From the NCBI GenBank assembly GCA_007570785.1, contig ML664199.1, forward strand, positions 19,290,597-19,354,596: a stretch of 64,000 nucleotides of DNA, given 5' to 3'. How positions within the stretch are numbered: position 1 is the stretch's first letter; every line of letters begins with the position of its first letter. Below, in pieces: positions 33,823 to 44,229 of the stretch. The notes under the pieces were generated by a model, which worked only from the letters and a program-made list of their open reading frames with translations, was not told the DNA's origin and searched no databases. Source of the stretch: Antilocapra americana. Taxonomy: Eukaryota > Chordata > Mammalia > Artiodactyla > Antilocapridae. The position numbers and the translations under genes were made by a program.

Positions 33823-34008
33823 TAACTGCTCTTCTCTTTAATGTTCTCTATGTTAGTGAACACTATCAACTTTAATCAACAAGTATCAATTGTATAAGTC
33901 AGAAACCCAGGAGGTATTTTGGAGTCCTTTCTCCCCTTCAAATCCAACTCAGTAGCCCATCCTACTGACTCTTGCTCCAGAACTTTTGTCATTTTCACTA
34001 ATCTCTTT
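33823..34008 (-). mobile_element. L2, antisense, part 2
   Basis: Continues the L2 relic: AGAAACCCAGGAGGTATTTT, AAATCCAACTCAGTAGCCC and CTACTGACTCTTGCTCCAG match the antisense L2 layout. Confidence 0.6.
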
Positions 34009-34019
34009 CCTCTCCCACT
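34009..34019. repeat. target-site duplication, left copy
   Basis: CCTCTCCCACT, matched with one change by CCTCTTCCACT at 34225-34235. Confidence 0.7.
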
Positions 34020-34224
34020 GTGTGTGTTAGTCACTCAGTCGGGTCTGACTCTGCAATATCATGGACTGGGGCCTGCCAGGCTCCTCTGTCCAAGGGATTT
34101 TCCAGACAAGAATACTGGAGTGGGTGCCTTTCCCTTCTCCAGGGGATCCTCCCGACCCAGGGATCAAACTTGGGTCTCCTGCATTGCAGGCAGCCTCTAC
34201 TGTCTGAGCCACTCAGAAAGATTA
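34020..34224 (-). mobile_element. Bov-tA SINE, antisense
   Basis: Full antisense Bov-tA: TTAGTCACTCAGTCGGGTC, GCCAGGCTCCTCTGTCC, TTCTCCAGGGGATCCTC, B-box side GGGATCAAACTTGGG and tRNA start TGTCTGAGCCACTCAG. It splits the L2 relic. Confidence 0.94.
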
Positions 34225-34235
34225 CCTCTTCCACT
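34225..34235. repeat. target-site duplication, right copy
   Basis: CCTCTTCCACT, partner of 34009-34019. Confidence 0.7.
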
Positions 34236-34690
34236 ACTGCCACCCTACTGAAAGTCGACGCAATGCATCTCCTACCCTAGGGTAGAGTCTTTTAACTGGC
34301 CTCCCTGTGTCTGCTCTTATCCTCTTCCAGGACTGTTTCATCTACAATTATTTAAAAATTGTGAACCTAACTTTAGCAGATTTTACAATCATCTCTTTAT
34401 TAAAATAAACCACTGGCTTCCTACTGAGTTTACAAGGAAGACCAAAATTCTATCCATGGCCTTCCAGATCTATAAGGTCTTGCTCCTACCATGACTCATC
34501 TTAACATCATGGTCCTCTCAATTCTCACATTCCAGTCACACTGGCTTCTTTAAGTTCTTGGATAACTGATGTCCCTACTCCCCAGAATATTTGTACAGGC
34601 TCTTGTCTTTTGTTCACTTTTTTCCCTAGAAGTCTCCTCCCTCCTTTCAACCCATGTTTTTCCTTCATATATCAACTCATTAATAATCCT
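34236..34690 (-). mobile_element. L2, antisense, part 3
   Basis: The best-preserved L2 part: TTTTAACTGGCCTCCCTGTG, AAACCACTGGCTTCCTACTG, CCATGGCCTTCCAGATC, TTCCAGTCACACTGGCTTC, and the end region with TATATCAACTCATTAATAA. Confidence 0.72.
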
Positions 34691-35159
34691 ATCAGAGTGG
34701 ACTTTTTTTTTCATAAGGGAGAAACACCATCACACTCTTTGTTGAAACAAGGGTGAGAAATAAAGACTATAATACTTATATTCAACATGCTGCCGTTATG
34801 AGCTTAGACTTTCCAGGCTTGAAAATTAAGTTTAAGAAATGTTTGTTCCTGCACATGACTGCACATCTTATTAGATACAAATACTGTGCTTTGACTCTAG
34901 TGGTTGTTAATAAGTATTTTAATATAGATGAAAAGATTACATTTGTAATAATACAGTTACACACTGGCTGTGGATGAGTCAAGTGGTTTTTTTTTTTTCT
35001 CTAAGTGGACTTGGTGTTAGCATAAAAAGACAAGAATAAGATAAAATAAAATGGAATTGAAAAGATTCATGGTCTTACTTGAAAGAACAATATAATGGAA
35101 AGGATGGTGGAATTCTTTTGAAGTAGATGTGGTGACTTATACAGGAGGCTGTAAAACAA
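34691..35159. other. unique AT-rich stretch, no gene seen
   Basis: No recognised feature. Frame 34753-34977 has no domain. Confidence 0.5.
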
Positions 35160-35345
35160 TAATAGGCTAGAAGTCAGAAGATCATTTCTGTTTCTACTAC
35201 TAACTTGGTAGAACTTTGGCTAAGTCACAGTCTTCATAAACTTGGTTTTCCACTTAAAATAGGGATATATATATATGTATATATAATATCTAAAATGACA
35301 CATGTAAAAGCACCAATTAATTACTGAGCAGACTTGAATAGCAAT
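35160..35345 (+). mobile_element. MIR SINE
   Basis: Diverged MIR core in sense: GGCTAGAAGTCAGAAGATC, TACTAACTTGGTAGAAC, TTTGGCTAAGTCACAGTC and AACTTGGTTTTCCACTTAAA. An AT repeat interrupts it after 35260. Confidence 0.6.
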
Positions 35346-36147
35346 TCCCTTCTCTTTTCTTACCTGGCTAGCAACTTTCATTAAAGCCCTGCCTCAGTCT
35401 GGCATGAGTGGCTCAAAAGGACACAGCAGTCTGAAGCAATATTTGCTAAAATTATTCCTAGGCACTATATTCATGCCTAAATGTGATACTCTGCTTTTCT
35501 TCTAGTGCCTCCATTCTTCATTTTTTAAATCTTGGTTTATTTATATATTCAGATAAAAAGTTGTCAACTTATTTCTCATTTTATGACTGTTTTTCTGACT
35601 AGCAATAGTGGGTCTACTTTGCTGACAATTCAGATATGATTTTCACATTATAATGGTATTGCCCCTATAGGATCCTGAACAGTAATGTTGGGTCTTCATA
35701 GAATCCAATCTCTTCTCCTCACCTTGGGTCTAGTGTCTCAGGGTTGGAGATTGAAAATCTTTCCACTTCTTACCATTATTTCAAGTAGTGCCCCTAAAAA
35801 ACTTTGCACCTTTTCCCATTTACTTTTTTGCTTATTTTTTTTTCAATAAACAATACACTTTCAATGTCAATGCAGACTGATTGGACAGACTTATTTTCTA
35901 TATGTTTATCTAGTGCTGAATACAACTGAAGTGATACTTTCGTGTAATTCTTTTCTGATGCTAGAAATGTTAGTTTAATAACAAGGCAAGTTAATGGTCA
36001 AATTTAAGATACTTGTAGTAGGTTTGAGCTTAGATTCCATGAGTCTTCTGTGAATTAGTTTTCTATTTACACTATCTCTAACTACTGGAATTTAATCTTT
36101 CAAAAATCACAGATTTGATATTTTTGTACTATACTTTCCAGAAACAT
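35346..36147. other. unique AT-rich stretch, no gene seen
   Basis: No recognised feature. Confidence 0.5.
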
Positions 36148-36202
36148 GAACAGAATCTGAGACATAGTAAGCATTTAATAAATATTTGTCAATGAATGAA
36201 CA
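36148..36202 (-). mobile_element. L2 or MIR terminal fragment
   Basis: ACATAGTAAGCATTTAATAA and TGTCAATGAATGAAC resemble the antisense terminal part of L2 (similar to the MIR end). Only about 55 bp, so the family is uncertain. Confidence 0.5.
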
Positions 36203-36358
36203 CCACTGCAAATCAAGGTATATTTTTTAGAAGAATTCAAGAAAGTGCTACCATTGTATAAATAACTTGATAGAAACTCAAGATACATTAACACAATTAA
36301 TTTATTAGTTTATAGAAGAAATTTTTAAACAGATATGTACCACTAATTAAACACTAAA

Positions 36359-36366
36359 CACAGTGT
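36359..36366. repeat. target-site duplication, left copy
   Basis: CACAGTGT, repeated at 36535-36542. Confidence 0.65.
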
Positions 36367-36534
36367 AAAGAATCCTCCTGCAATGTGGGAGACCAGGGTT
36401 TGATAGCCAGGTTGGGAAGATCCCCTGGAGAAGGGAAAAACTACCCATTTCAGTGTCCTGTCCTAGAGAATTCCATGGACTATACAGTCCATTGCGTCAA
36501 AAAGAGTTAGACACAACTGAGTGACTTTCACTTT
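36367..36534 (+). mobile_element. Bov-tA SINE
   Basis: Sense Bov-tA lacking the first part of the tRNA head: AAAGAATCCTCCTGCAATG, GGTTTGATAGCCAGG (B-box side) and ATCCCCTGGAGAAGG, with a shortened middle (CATGGACTATACAGTCC). It ends AGTTAGACACAACTGAGTG. Confidence 0.93.
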
Positions 36535-36542
36535 CACAGTGT
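36535..36542. repeat. target-site duplication, right copy
   Basis: CACAGTGT, partner of 36359-36366. Confidence 0.65.
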
Positions 36543-36674
36543 CACCTGGCAACCTGTCATGCAAAGAGGTTACTGAAAAGCAAGAGAACTATGATGCTAA
36601 TAATCCTTTTAATAAAACGTCACCCAAGAAAGTAAAACACTTAGTGTATGACTTCTGTGCACTAAAACTGAGCA

Positions 36675-36675
36675 T

Positions 36676-36717
<42 letters not shown>
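36675..36717 (+). repeat. (CA)21 microsatellite
   Basis: About 21 uninterrupted CA units, the longest perfect simple repeat in the window. A likely polymorphic marker. Confidence 0.97.
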
Positions 36718-36718
<1 letters not shown>

Positions 36719-36719
<1 letters not shown>

Positions 36720-37137
36720 CTCTTCAATAAAGTCTGCACAAAGTGTTGCCTATATTCTTATTTAATACATTAGGGGAAATAATGCTTATGATGTTAAATA
36801 TTTTTCAAAACTTAGGAAATACCTAAAATAATACCCCATAAGCCAGGGCTTATGGATTCATTTTCAGTGTTTTTAACTTTGATTTTAAACTTGAGCTTGG
36901 AAAAGTCATATAAAATTCAGAGATAAATGAAGAAGGTCAGGTTAACACAAATACTTGATAATCATTTGAATCAAGCAAATTTGTTGAACTCTCTTTATAC
37001 ATAAATGGGATTTGTCTTAAGGCTTTAGATATAATTGGCATATTAAATTCTCCAAACTTTGTTATGAAATAAAATACTTGATTTCTGTAAACAAGTTTAT
37101 ACCATTAACATTCAAGACTTTATGATCAACAAAGCAA
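36719..37137. other. unique AT-rich stretch, no gene seen
   Basis: No recognised feature. Confidence 0.5.
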
Positions 37138-37153
37138 AACATCTAAGTATTCA
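37138..37153. repeat. target-site duplication, left copy
   Basis: AACATCTAAGTATTCA, repeated exactly at 37193-37208. Confidence 0.97.
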
Positions 37154-37192
37154 GACGAGATCGGGCGCGTTCAGGGTGGTGTGGCCGTAGAC
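37154..37192 (-). pseudogene. tailless retrocopy of the first 39 nt of 5S rRNA
   Basis: On the minus strand this 39-bp insert reads GTCTACGGCC... to ...CCCGATCTCGTC, the exact 5' end of vertebrate 5S rRNA (nt 1-39) with one difference (C for T at nt 12). It stops before the internal promoter of 5S genes (A box, intermediate element and C box, about nt 50-97), so it cannot be transcribed as 5S. It has no poly(A). Perfect 16-bp TSDs show insertion as a short RNA-derived piece. Its GC content makes it stand out in the AT-rich flank. Confidence 0.95.
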
Positions 37193-37208
37193 AACATCTA
37201 AGTATTCA
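37193..37208. repeat. target-site duplication, right copy
   Basis: Exact copy of 37138-37153. On the minus strand it begins TG, the same two bases that follow nt 39 in 5S rRNA. Confidence 0.97.
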
Positions 37209-37974
37209 AAAAACATCTTCTCCCAGATGGCATCTATAGAAAGTCTGATTTACTATACCTGGGTTTGGGGTCAGAATTGTTGATTTCAAGGATAAGCAAG
37301 GATTTGTTGACAAAATGAGAAGAGAAACATGCTGAAGAGAAACATGTGATATCAACACAACTTGTGAAAATGCGAAAGATCATGTAAGGTACCAAGAAAC
37401 ACCTGTATTTCATGAGGCACTTTTGGATTTTTAAAATTATCTTTACAATTTCTTTCTGCTTTCAGTTGATCAGTGATACCTCTACTTAAAACTATAGTTT
37501 GAGCAAACTCTTTCCATTTTCCAAACTTTGCATCCATTACTCACTTTTCCAAAATTATCCCTATATATTTCTCAAAATCTCAACATATAAAATGTTAACA
37601 GTTCTATTTTAATCACTATAAAAGAGCAGTGTGGCATAGAAAACAGACCTGCCTAGACGTATCTATTTCCAGTAACCAATTAGACAACTGTTAATTTTTC
37701 CTTGTATACCTCCTCTTTCTCTGCCATTTTTCTCTGTAATGTCTTTTTAAATCAGTTAATTCATAACATCATAAGTTCTTTCTCCTTGTGTCAGCAGGAT
37801 TCTTAGCTGCAAACAACAGAAGACACTCTAAATAGTTTAAGTAGAAATTAAACATATTCATATTTGATCATTCTCAGAATCTGTAGGATATCCAGAGAAT
37901 TAGGCTTAAAATACCCAGAGAGTAAAGAGGTCAAATTTTATAATGGAACATCTCTAAATTAATGCCACAGTATC
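37209..37974. other. unique AT-rich stretch, no gene seen
   Basis: No gene seen. 37630-37660 has a weak MIR-like look and 37785-37920 a weak interspersed-repeat look; neither is strong enough to call. Confidence 0.45.
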
Positions 37975-38227
37975 ATGCAACCACACATCCACTGGAATGG
38001 CTAACATGAAAAAAGACTGACAACTATACACACTGCTGAAGATGTAGAGCAACCAGGCATTTCATCCATTGCTAGTAGAACAGTGAATTCAATAACTGGG
38101 AGGAAATGCTGAGGCTCCTTGAGTATTTGCAATATTCATTTTACTGTCAACACAGTGGTGACCACACAAGCATTTTCACATGACAGTTTATTGAGCTGTA
38201 CACATATTGTGTATTGTTACTTGTATA
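37975..38227 (+). mobile_element. old L1M 3' end
   Basis: Sense L1 relic: CACTGGAATGGCTAACATG, AAAAAGACTGACAACTATAC, TGAAGATGTAGAGCAACC, and the 3' part TTTATTGAGCTGTACACAT. It is cut on the right by BovB. Confidence 0.65.
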
Positions 38228-39632
38228 TATTCAGAAAACTAAGATCACGGCATCCCGTCCCATCACTTCATGGCAAATAGATGGAGAAACAGTGGCTGAT
38301 TTAATTTTTTTTGGCTCTAAATCACTGTAGATGGTGATTGCAGCCGTGAAATTAATAGATGCTTCCTCCTTGGAAGGAAAGTTATCAACAACCTAGACAA
38401 CATATTAGAAAGTAGAGACATTACTTTGTCAACAAAGGTCTGTCTATTCAGTTCAGTTCATTTCAGTCGCTCAGTCATGTCCGACTCTCTGCGACCCCAT
38501 AACTGCAGAATGCCAGGCCTCCCTGTCCATCACCAACTCCCAGAGTTTACCCAAATTCATGTCCATTGAGTCGGTGATACCATCAAATATCTCATCCTCT
38601 GTCGTCCCCTTCTCCTTTTGCCCTTAATCTTTCCCAGCATCAGGGTCTTTTCAAATGAGTCAGCTCTTCGCATCAGGTGGCCAAAGGGTTGGAGTTTCAG
38701 CTTTAACATCAGTCCTTCCAATGAACACCCAGGACTGATCTCCTTTATGATGGGCTGGTTGGATCTCCTTGCAGTCCCAGGAACTCTCAAGAGTCTTCTT
38801 CAACACCACAGTTCAAAAGCATCAATCCTTTGTTGCTTAGCTTTCTTTATAGTCCAACTCTCAAATCCATACATGACTACTGGAAAAACTATAGCCTTGA
38901 CTAGATGGATCTTTGTTGGCAAAGTAATGTCTCTGCTTTTCAATATGCCATCTAGATTGGTTATAACTTTCCTTCCAAGGAGTAAGCATCTTTTAATTTC
39001 ATGGCTGTAGTCACCATCTGCAGTGATTTTGGAGCCCCCCAAAATGTCTGTCACTGTTTCTACTGTTTCCCCATCTATTTGCCATGAAGTGATGGGACCA
39101 GATGCCATGATCTTAGTTTTCTGAATGCTGAGCCTTAAGCCAACTTTTTTTATACTCCTCTTCAACTTTCATCAAGAGGATCTTTAGTTCTTCATCACTT
39201 TCTGCCATAAGGGCTTGAAAAGCTAGTCTAGTTAAGGTAGTCATGTATGGATGTGAGAGTTGGATATAAAGAAAGCTATGCACCGGAGAATTGATGCTTT
39301 TGAACTGTGGTGTTGGAGAAGATTCTTGAGAGTCCTTAGGACTGCAAGGAGATCCAACCAGTCCATCCTAAAGGAGATCATTCCTGGGTATTCGTTGGAA
39401 GGACTGATGTTGAAGCTGAAACTCCAATCCTTTGGCCACCTGATGTGAAGAGCTGACTCATTTGAAAGACCTTGATGCTGGGAAAGATTGAGGGCAAAAG
39501 GAGAAGGGGACGACAGAGGATGAGATGTTTGATAGCATCACCAACTCAATGGACATGAGTTTGGGTAGGCTCCTGGAGTTGGTGATGAACAGGGAGGCTG
39601 AGTCAGACATGACTGAGCTACTGAACTGACTA
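38228..39632 (+). mobile_element. BovB 3' fragment, split by a nested BovB
   Basis: Sense, 5'-truncated BovB. 38228-38446 starts ATTCAGAAAACTAAGATC. It resumes at 39226 (GTCTAGTTAAGGTAGTC) and ends at CTACTGAACTGACT near 39632. It shares with the antisense copy at 25203-25875 the truncation region, a deletion that fuses AGTGG to CTGA, and the unusual end. A GTCTA duplication flanks the nested element. Confidence 0.93.
38447..39214 (-). mobile_element. BovB inserted antisense into BovB
   Basis: 5'-truncated antisense BovB starting with its end TTCAGTTCAGTTCATTTC and reaching the RT coding part (TTCATCACTTTCTGCCATAA). Reading frame pieces 38557-38790 and 38800-39165 (-) are BovB C-terminal remnants (SGPITSWQIDGE, ITLPTKIHLVKA, RSNQPI). 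It is younger than the BovB it interrupts. Confidence 0.92.
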
Positions 39633-39732
39633 ACTTATAATATCCAATAAAATAAAAAGATTTTGGGTGGTGAAAAGCATGACAAATGCCACTATACTTT
39701 CTTTCCATCTTTAATTTAGAAGGCTTTGAGTT
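39630..39732 (+). repeat. shared non-BovB 3' extension, copy B
   Basis: About 103 bp directly after the BovB 3' end, starting TAACTTATAATATCCAATAA and ending AAGGCTTTGAGTTG. It matches the reverse complement of 25098-25202 with about eight differences. Beyond GAGTTG the two loci diverge. Confidence 0.9.
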
Positions 39733-39772
39733 GGGGCAGCAAGGTAATTTATATGGACTTAATGACAGTCTA

Positions 39773-39784
39773 CAGGTAATGCTA
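39773..39784. repeat. target-site duplication, left copy
   Basis: CAGGTAATGCTA, repeated exactly at 40298-40309. Confidence 0.9.
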
Positions 39785-40297
39785 TGAGGAAAAGCTGTGA
39801 CAAACCTAGACAGTGTATTAAAAAGCAGAGACATCACTTTGTTGACAAAGGTCTGTCATGTCAAAGCTATAGTTTTTCCAGTAGTTATGTATGGATTAAA
39901 GGCTGGGAGCTGCAGAATTGATGCTTTCAAACTGTGGTGCTGGAGAAGACTCTTGAAAGTCCCTTGGATAGCAAGGAGATCAAACCAGTCAATCTTAAAG
40001 AAAATCAACCCTGAATATTCATTGGAAGGATTGATGCTGTACTGAAGCTCCAGTATTTTGGCCACTTAATGCAAAGAGCCGACTCACTAGAAAAGATGCT
40101 GATGCTGGGAAAGATTGAATACAGGAGGAGAAGGGGATGGCAGAGAATGAGATAGTTGGATAGCATCACTAACTCTATGGACATGAGTTTTAGCAAGCTC
40201 TGGGAAATAGTGAAGGACAGGAAAGCCTGGTGTGCTGCAGTCCATGGGGCCACAAAGAGTCAGACATGATTGAGTTACTGAACAACAGCAACAGCAG
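39785..40297 (+). mobile_element. BovB 3' insertion
   Basis: 5'-truncated sense BovB (TGAGGAAAAGCTGTGACAAA to GTCAGACATGATTGAGTTAC) with a CAACAGCAACAGCAG tail and 12-bp TSDs. The frame 39797-40045 is a C-terminal remnant ([13 protein letters not shown] start, RSNQSILKK). It gives a clean example of BovB target-primed insertion. Confidence 0.95.
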
Positions 40298-40309
40298 CAG
40301 GTAATGCTA
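40298..40309. repeat. target-site duplication, right copy
   Basis: CAGGTAATGCTA, partner of 39773-39784. Confidence 0.9.
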
Positions 40310-40411
40310 GAGAATAAAGGCATATGCTGATCCATGGTCAAGCAATTTGAGCAATCCACTGCATTTGCCACGGCCAGTCTTGTATCAGTGTAATGAGGCC
40401 ATTGCTGTATC

Positions 40412-40472
40412 AGTTCAGTCCAGTTGCTCAGTCATATCCGACTCTTTGCGACCCCATGGACTTCAGCATGCC
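40412..40472 (-). mobile_element. BovB/Bov-tA 3'-end fragment, antisense
   Basis: TCAGTTCAGTCCAGTTGCTC and ATATCCGACTCTTTGCGACC are the antisense terminal end shared by BovB and Bov-tA. Only about 60 bp. Confidence 0.85.
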
Positions 40473-41599
40473 AATACTACTTGGTTAATATTTTCACTTC
40501 TGTATATAGTTACTATGATTTAAAATGACCCCACAATGGACAAGAAGAGGAAACTATCACCCAAAAGGTGGCCAAAAGAAAAATTAAAAAGTCAAACCGT
40601 CTTAATACTGAGCCAAATTCATGAACATGCATCTAATCACATTATAAAAACAGGATTTTCAGCAATGATTCTCCAGAAAAAGTATTGCAGAGTGACTTTT
40701 GCAATGAGATATCCCTGTTTTCTCAATCTGATATCCATATTCTCCTTAAATGTTTAAAAATAAAATGACCTTTCAACATCAGACTTGAAATTGTATTTTA
40801 TGATTCAAGTAGATATAAAGTATCATACTAATTATATTATTATTGATGTAATCAGTATTGATATGCCAAACCATTAACAAATAAATTCAAAAGCACTGGA
40901 GAGATTATATCCTGTGAACCAGATTTAAGGTCATTTTTTTCCTTAACTTAAATTGCAAATTTTAACTTCGAAAGCTCTCTATTTGACTGATGATAATTTT
41001 TAATTCTAGATCTTCTCATTTCGAATGGCCAAAAGACTTCAAAGGATTTCTAGGGCACTGATATTTCACATAAAGAGCCTACTCTTGGCCCTGCCTACTG
41101 GGGTAAAGGATGGTTGAAAAATCACCTTAAACTGACCTCCCTGATCTTGACACTTTACAACAATGTTGAATCAAGGTCACCACTACCATTTAGAAATTCA
41201 ATACCTAGCAGCTGTGTAGGAGCTCAGCACCATGAATTTCCCCTCAGAAACCAAATAAACCAATTGAAAATTCTCAGGGAAAAAGGCTGCATCTATAATT
41301 GCAATACACATATCCAAAATCAGCTGTACTTTAAATCACTGGCTCTAGAGGGTCTTTGTAAAGTACACAGCCCAGTGAACCAAGACTGAGTCACTTTGGC
41401 AGTTGGCTCATACTGTTAGAACTCTGCCACTGAAGAACTAGTGACAACTGGAAGCAACTGGATTGCCTCTATGTCATTCTTGGTTATTCTGGTGGCTATC
41501 ATTCTTATTAAACACGTGTTGTCCCAGGAGAACTTTCTGATCAGATGAGTTGGATCCTTTGGTGTGCTTAACTCTGCTGCAGGGAAATCAATATATACA
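40473..41599. other. unique stretch, no gene seen
   Basis: About 1.1 kb. The frame 41114-41389 (91 codons) has no recognisable domain. Confidence 0.5.
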
Positions 41600-42960
41600 T
41601 ATTTTTAATTTGGTAAAACAGACAGTATAGTATTGATGCAAAGATACATAGACACATGGAAAATAATAGAAAGCTTATATACACAAATGATGAATTTATG
41701 AAGAAGGTACAACTAACATATGGCAAATATGTTTCTGGGCAACTGGACAGTAGATATGGGGGTGGGTGGGCATGTAAAATGAAGCATAACTTCACACCAT
41801 ACCAAAAATTATATTCTAAGTCAACAATAATAAATGTGAAAGTCAAAACAATAATGATTTTTAGAAGATAACACAGGAGAATAAATCCATGAAACTGAAT
41901 TAGGGAAGGAGCAGTTTGGTATACTAAAAATGCCCCATTTGGCAAAAATAGATAAATAAGGCTACCGTTAGAGTCCATGAAAATATACCACAGGATAAGT
42001 GAAGAGGTAAGACACACAACAGAAGAGGATAATTGCAGTAAATAACATGAAGAATTTATAAAGAATATGTAACTTTGAAAGACTCATAAATTCAAAGGAA
42101 AATACAGAAAACTCAATATAAAAATGGGCTGAAGACATGAACACAAACTTCCCAAAGATATATACAACTCTCCAATTAAACTATAGAAAACAAAACCATT
42201 AGAGAAATGTAAGTTAAAAGTATATGAGCCTTTGCTACCTCATAGCAAAGAATTACCAGAAATAGAAAGATGGCCAAAAACAAGTCTTTGAACAATGTGG
42301 ATCAATATATACAACTAAACACTGATTTGCAAGGTATAAATTGATATAATCACTTTGAAAAGCTCATTGGCATTATTTTGTAAAATTCAATTGCCTCGTA
42401 GTGTTTCAATCAGCAATTCCCCTCCAAGGTATTATCTCAGAGAAACTTTTATATGTGTGCACCAGAATACATGTACAAGCATGTTCACAACAGTGTGGCT
42501 CATTATATTATATATACACACATAGAAAACTGATCATTAATTCTGGAATTTCATTACAGTAATGAACATAAATGAACTACCTAACATTATAAGTGAAGGA
42601 TGATAACATAATACTGAGAGATTAAAAACATGATCCAAAACACTGCATAGTACTCCTTATAAACCACTGGTGAAACACACTAAACAATATAGTGTTTACT
42701 CATATACAAATATGTGATAGAATAATCTTAAGCAGAGAGGAGTTGGCTTTATAGAATGTAGGACTAAGAATAATTCTAAAGAGAAGAAAGGGTCATTTAG
42801 GAGATAACCACAAAGGAAGATGAAATAAATGGTAATGTTTTAATCTCTGAGTTGGGTGCTGATTTACTGTTCATAATATTACTATGTTCTAGAATCTACA
42901 CCATAAATATACATACTATATATGTATACATATATAATATATATACGCATACACATATAT
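41600..42960 (+). mobile_element. old L1M, 3' coding part and 3' end
   Basis: Very diverged sense L1. ACACCATACCAAAAATTATA and AATGTGAAAGTCAAAACAAT belong to the ORF2 end; ATAAAAATGGGCTGAAGACA and CAGCAATTCCCCTCC, then TGTACAAGCATGTTCACAAC, belong to the region before the 3' end. No frame is intact. Confidence 0.65.
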
Positions 42961-42966
42961 ATTGCA
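42903..42966. repeat. imperfect (AT)n low-complexity run
   Basis: TATA-rich mixed run with ACAC and GTAT variants. Confidence 0.8.
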
Positions 42967-43229
42967 TATAATTTTGTATGTTCTAGATGTTATACTAGAA
43001 AGAGATAATGAAGAAAAAGAATAAAGAAAGAGCACTGTAGGCAGAAGGAATAAAATATAAAACAGCCCCCAAGGCAAGAATCAATATGAAGCGGTAAAAG
43101 AATTAAAAGAAAGCAACTGAACAACTGGGAGCAAAGAGAGGAGGGCACCAGAGTGGGCTGGAAAGGTCAGAAGACACTTTTCAAGTTGATTATTTTATTT
43201 CATGTGCATAATTCTCTTGGGAAGAAATC
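42967..43229. other. unique stretch, no gene seen
   Basis: A-rich; no recognised feature. Confidence 0.45.
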
Positions 43230-43305
43230 CAGTTGGCTGTTATTCTTCATGTATTACAGATGAAGAGACAGAAGCTAAAGAAGGGGAAAATGTGGATGGA
43301 ATTTT
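43230..43305 (-). mobile_element. possible MIR, antisense
   Basis: GTATTACAGATGAAGAGACAG and AAGCTAAAGAAGG resemble the antisense MIR core (ATTTTACAGATGAGGAAACTG in the family). Short and weak. Confidence 0.5.
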
Positions 43306-44229
43306 GAGAAGAGCTGAAAAACATTTTAAATGCTTGTTAAGAAGGAGTCCAGCCAAAAGCAGGCTGCACCCAGATGCAGAATCTCTTGAGGATGAGCTTC
43401 TGAGCTTAAAAAATGCAGGGGTACAAAACTCATGCAAGAAGTTAAATCAGTCAGACTCTTCCTCTACATCTGTCTGTCAGGTGGACTTCCTTAAGAGACT
43501 ATAAATGTCTTTGGAGAATTTAAAGACTTAAGACTGAGGCAGAGCAGGAAAGGGGACAATGAGGGCATATGTTCTATTAAAAATAGTTAGAATAAATGGA
43601 AGTCTGTGTACTGAATATGTAGGCTTCTTGCCCCTGTATGTAACTGACCCAAGAAAGTTGTCACTCAGGTATATATTCCCTTTGGCAGAAGAGCAGAAGA
43701 TTCTTCTCTGGACAAATAAAGAAGTAACAGGAGAAAAAAAAAAACAAAACTTGTAAATGCTAATATTTGGGACTAAATGCCCAGATCCTAATGGGATCAG
43801 TCTACACAAAAAATTTGTCAGTTGATAACACTTCCACTTAGCTTTCAATGTCTCAGTCTGAAATAGGTAACATTTGAGAAGACACTGCACAGGGAAAAAC
43901 AAAAGGAGGTGAGATTAAAATATATGTAACACAATACACATAAGAAATCTTTAAAATACAAATAACATTCTCAGAGAGGAGAAGATATCGTGCACATGAA
44001 ATAAGAATAGAATATTAGCTAAATGCAACACTTACTGAAAGTGTTCTTGGAAACAATAGAACACTGTGACAGAAAGAAGAAATCCAAAGAAATATTGGGA
44101 TCTAGAGGTTGAGAAATTAACCTATAACTAAGAGATAAAACAAAGAGAAAGATAATAGGAATGTTCCTCCTTGAGAAATACATATTAAGAAATTCAATAC
44201 TTTACTTTTCCATGTCTTTATAAAATGGT
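43306..44229. other. unique stretch, no gene seen
   Basis: The frames 43202-43504 (+) and 43528-43902 (-) have no known domain, and the first begins in the MIR-like piece. Confidence 0.5.

Noticed and set aside
37154..37192. Functional 5S rRNA gene
   Set aside because: Only nt 1-39 are present; the internal promoter and the rest of the RNA are missing.
43202..43504. A 100-codon gene candidate
   Set aside because: It begins in a MIR-like piece, has a weak start and shows no domain or splice context.
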